Source of the DNA: JAABYT01 sp041581935
GTDB taxonomy: Bacteria; Pseudomonadota; Gammaproteobacteria; HK1
DNA length: 5,707 nt
Direction: 5' to 3'
Assembly (NCBI GenBank): GCA_041581935.1
Contig: JBFICP010000212.1
Span: forward strand, 1-5,707
The notes under the pieces were generated by a model that was not told the DNA's origin, did no database searches, and saw only the letters and a list, made by a program, of their open reading frames with translations. Shown piece after piece: positions 5,702 to 5,707 of this stretch (its first letter is position 1; each line of letters opens with the position of its first letter). A program made the position numbers and the translations under genes.

Positions 5702-5707
5702 AGGAAC

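Larger units (their letters stand above)
5303..5707. other. Upstream region of the operon, no supported gene
   Basis: About 400 nt precede the binding-protein gene. Short open frames exist on both strands (for example 5398-5583 minus and 5474-5659 plus), but none has a ribosome site or a recognisable protein. Apart from the ribosome site, the stretch holds a TATAAT hexamer at the right edge and four inverted repeats listed separately. I found no riboswitch, tRNA or convincing paired -35/-10 promoter. The operon promoter is probably in this stretch or just beyond the edge. Confidence 0.6.

Noticed and set aside
1..5707. CRISPR arrays, insertion sequences, phage or defence genes
   Set aside because: No repeat-spacer pattern, transposase, integrase or defence-domain protein was seen on either strand.

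Overview
The window carries one six-gene operon-like block, entirely on the minus strand. It encodes a complete branched-chain-amino-acid-type (LIV/HAAT family) ABC importer, followed downstream by the N-terminal part of an unusual peptidase-M19 (membrane/renal dipeptidase family) homologue. The DNA is GC-rich with strong G/C preference at third codon positions, and the importer has a Gram-negative layout with a Sec-exported periplasmic binding protein. That suggests a proteobacterium, probably alpha- or betaproteobacterial. No gene here is diagnostic of a genus.

Layout in transcription order (high to low coordinates). Positions 5707-5303 hold no gene I can support. They contain a TATAAT hexamer at the very edge, several inverted repeats and a strong Shine-Dalgarno site. 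Next comes the substrate-binding protein (livK-like, 5302-4121, GTG start), then a 95-nt gap with two back-to-back hairpins. The two permeases livH (4025-3156) and livM (3146-2166) follow, then the two ATPases livG (2162-1398) and livF (1411-692, TTG start, overlapping livG by 14 nt). After a 67-nt gap, the M19-like gene starts at 624 and runs off the left edge after 208 codons.

How it works together: the binding protein captures a ligand in the periplasm, LivH/LivM form the membrane channel, and LivG/LivF hydrolyse ATP to drive import. The M19 homologue could act on the imported compound, but this rests only on proximity and shared strand. The ligand is not certain. The binding protein keeps the cysteine pair that forms a disulfide in E. 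coli LivJ, but departs from the usual hinge motif for alpha-amino-acid binding. The M19 homologue lacks the HxD motif and the metal-bridging Glu of classical dipeptidases. The system may therefore handle something other than leucine, isoleucine or valine.

Most of the window is a well-known transporter type. The points most worth a second look are the metal-site changes in the M19 homologue, the tandem hairpins between the binding-protein and permease genes, and the inverted repeats in the upstream region.
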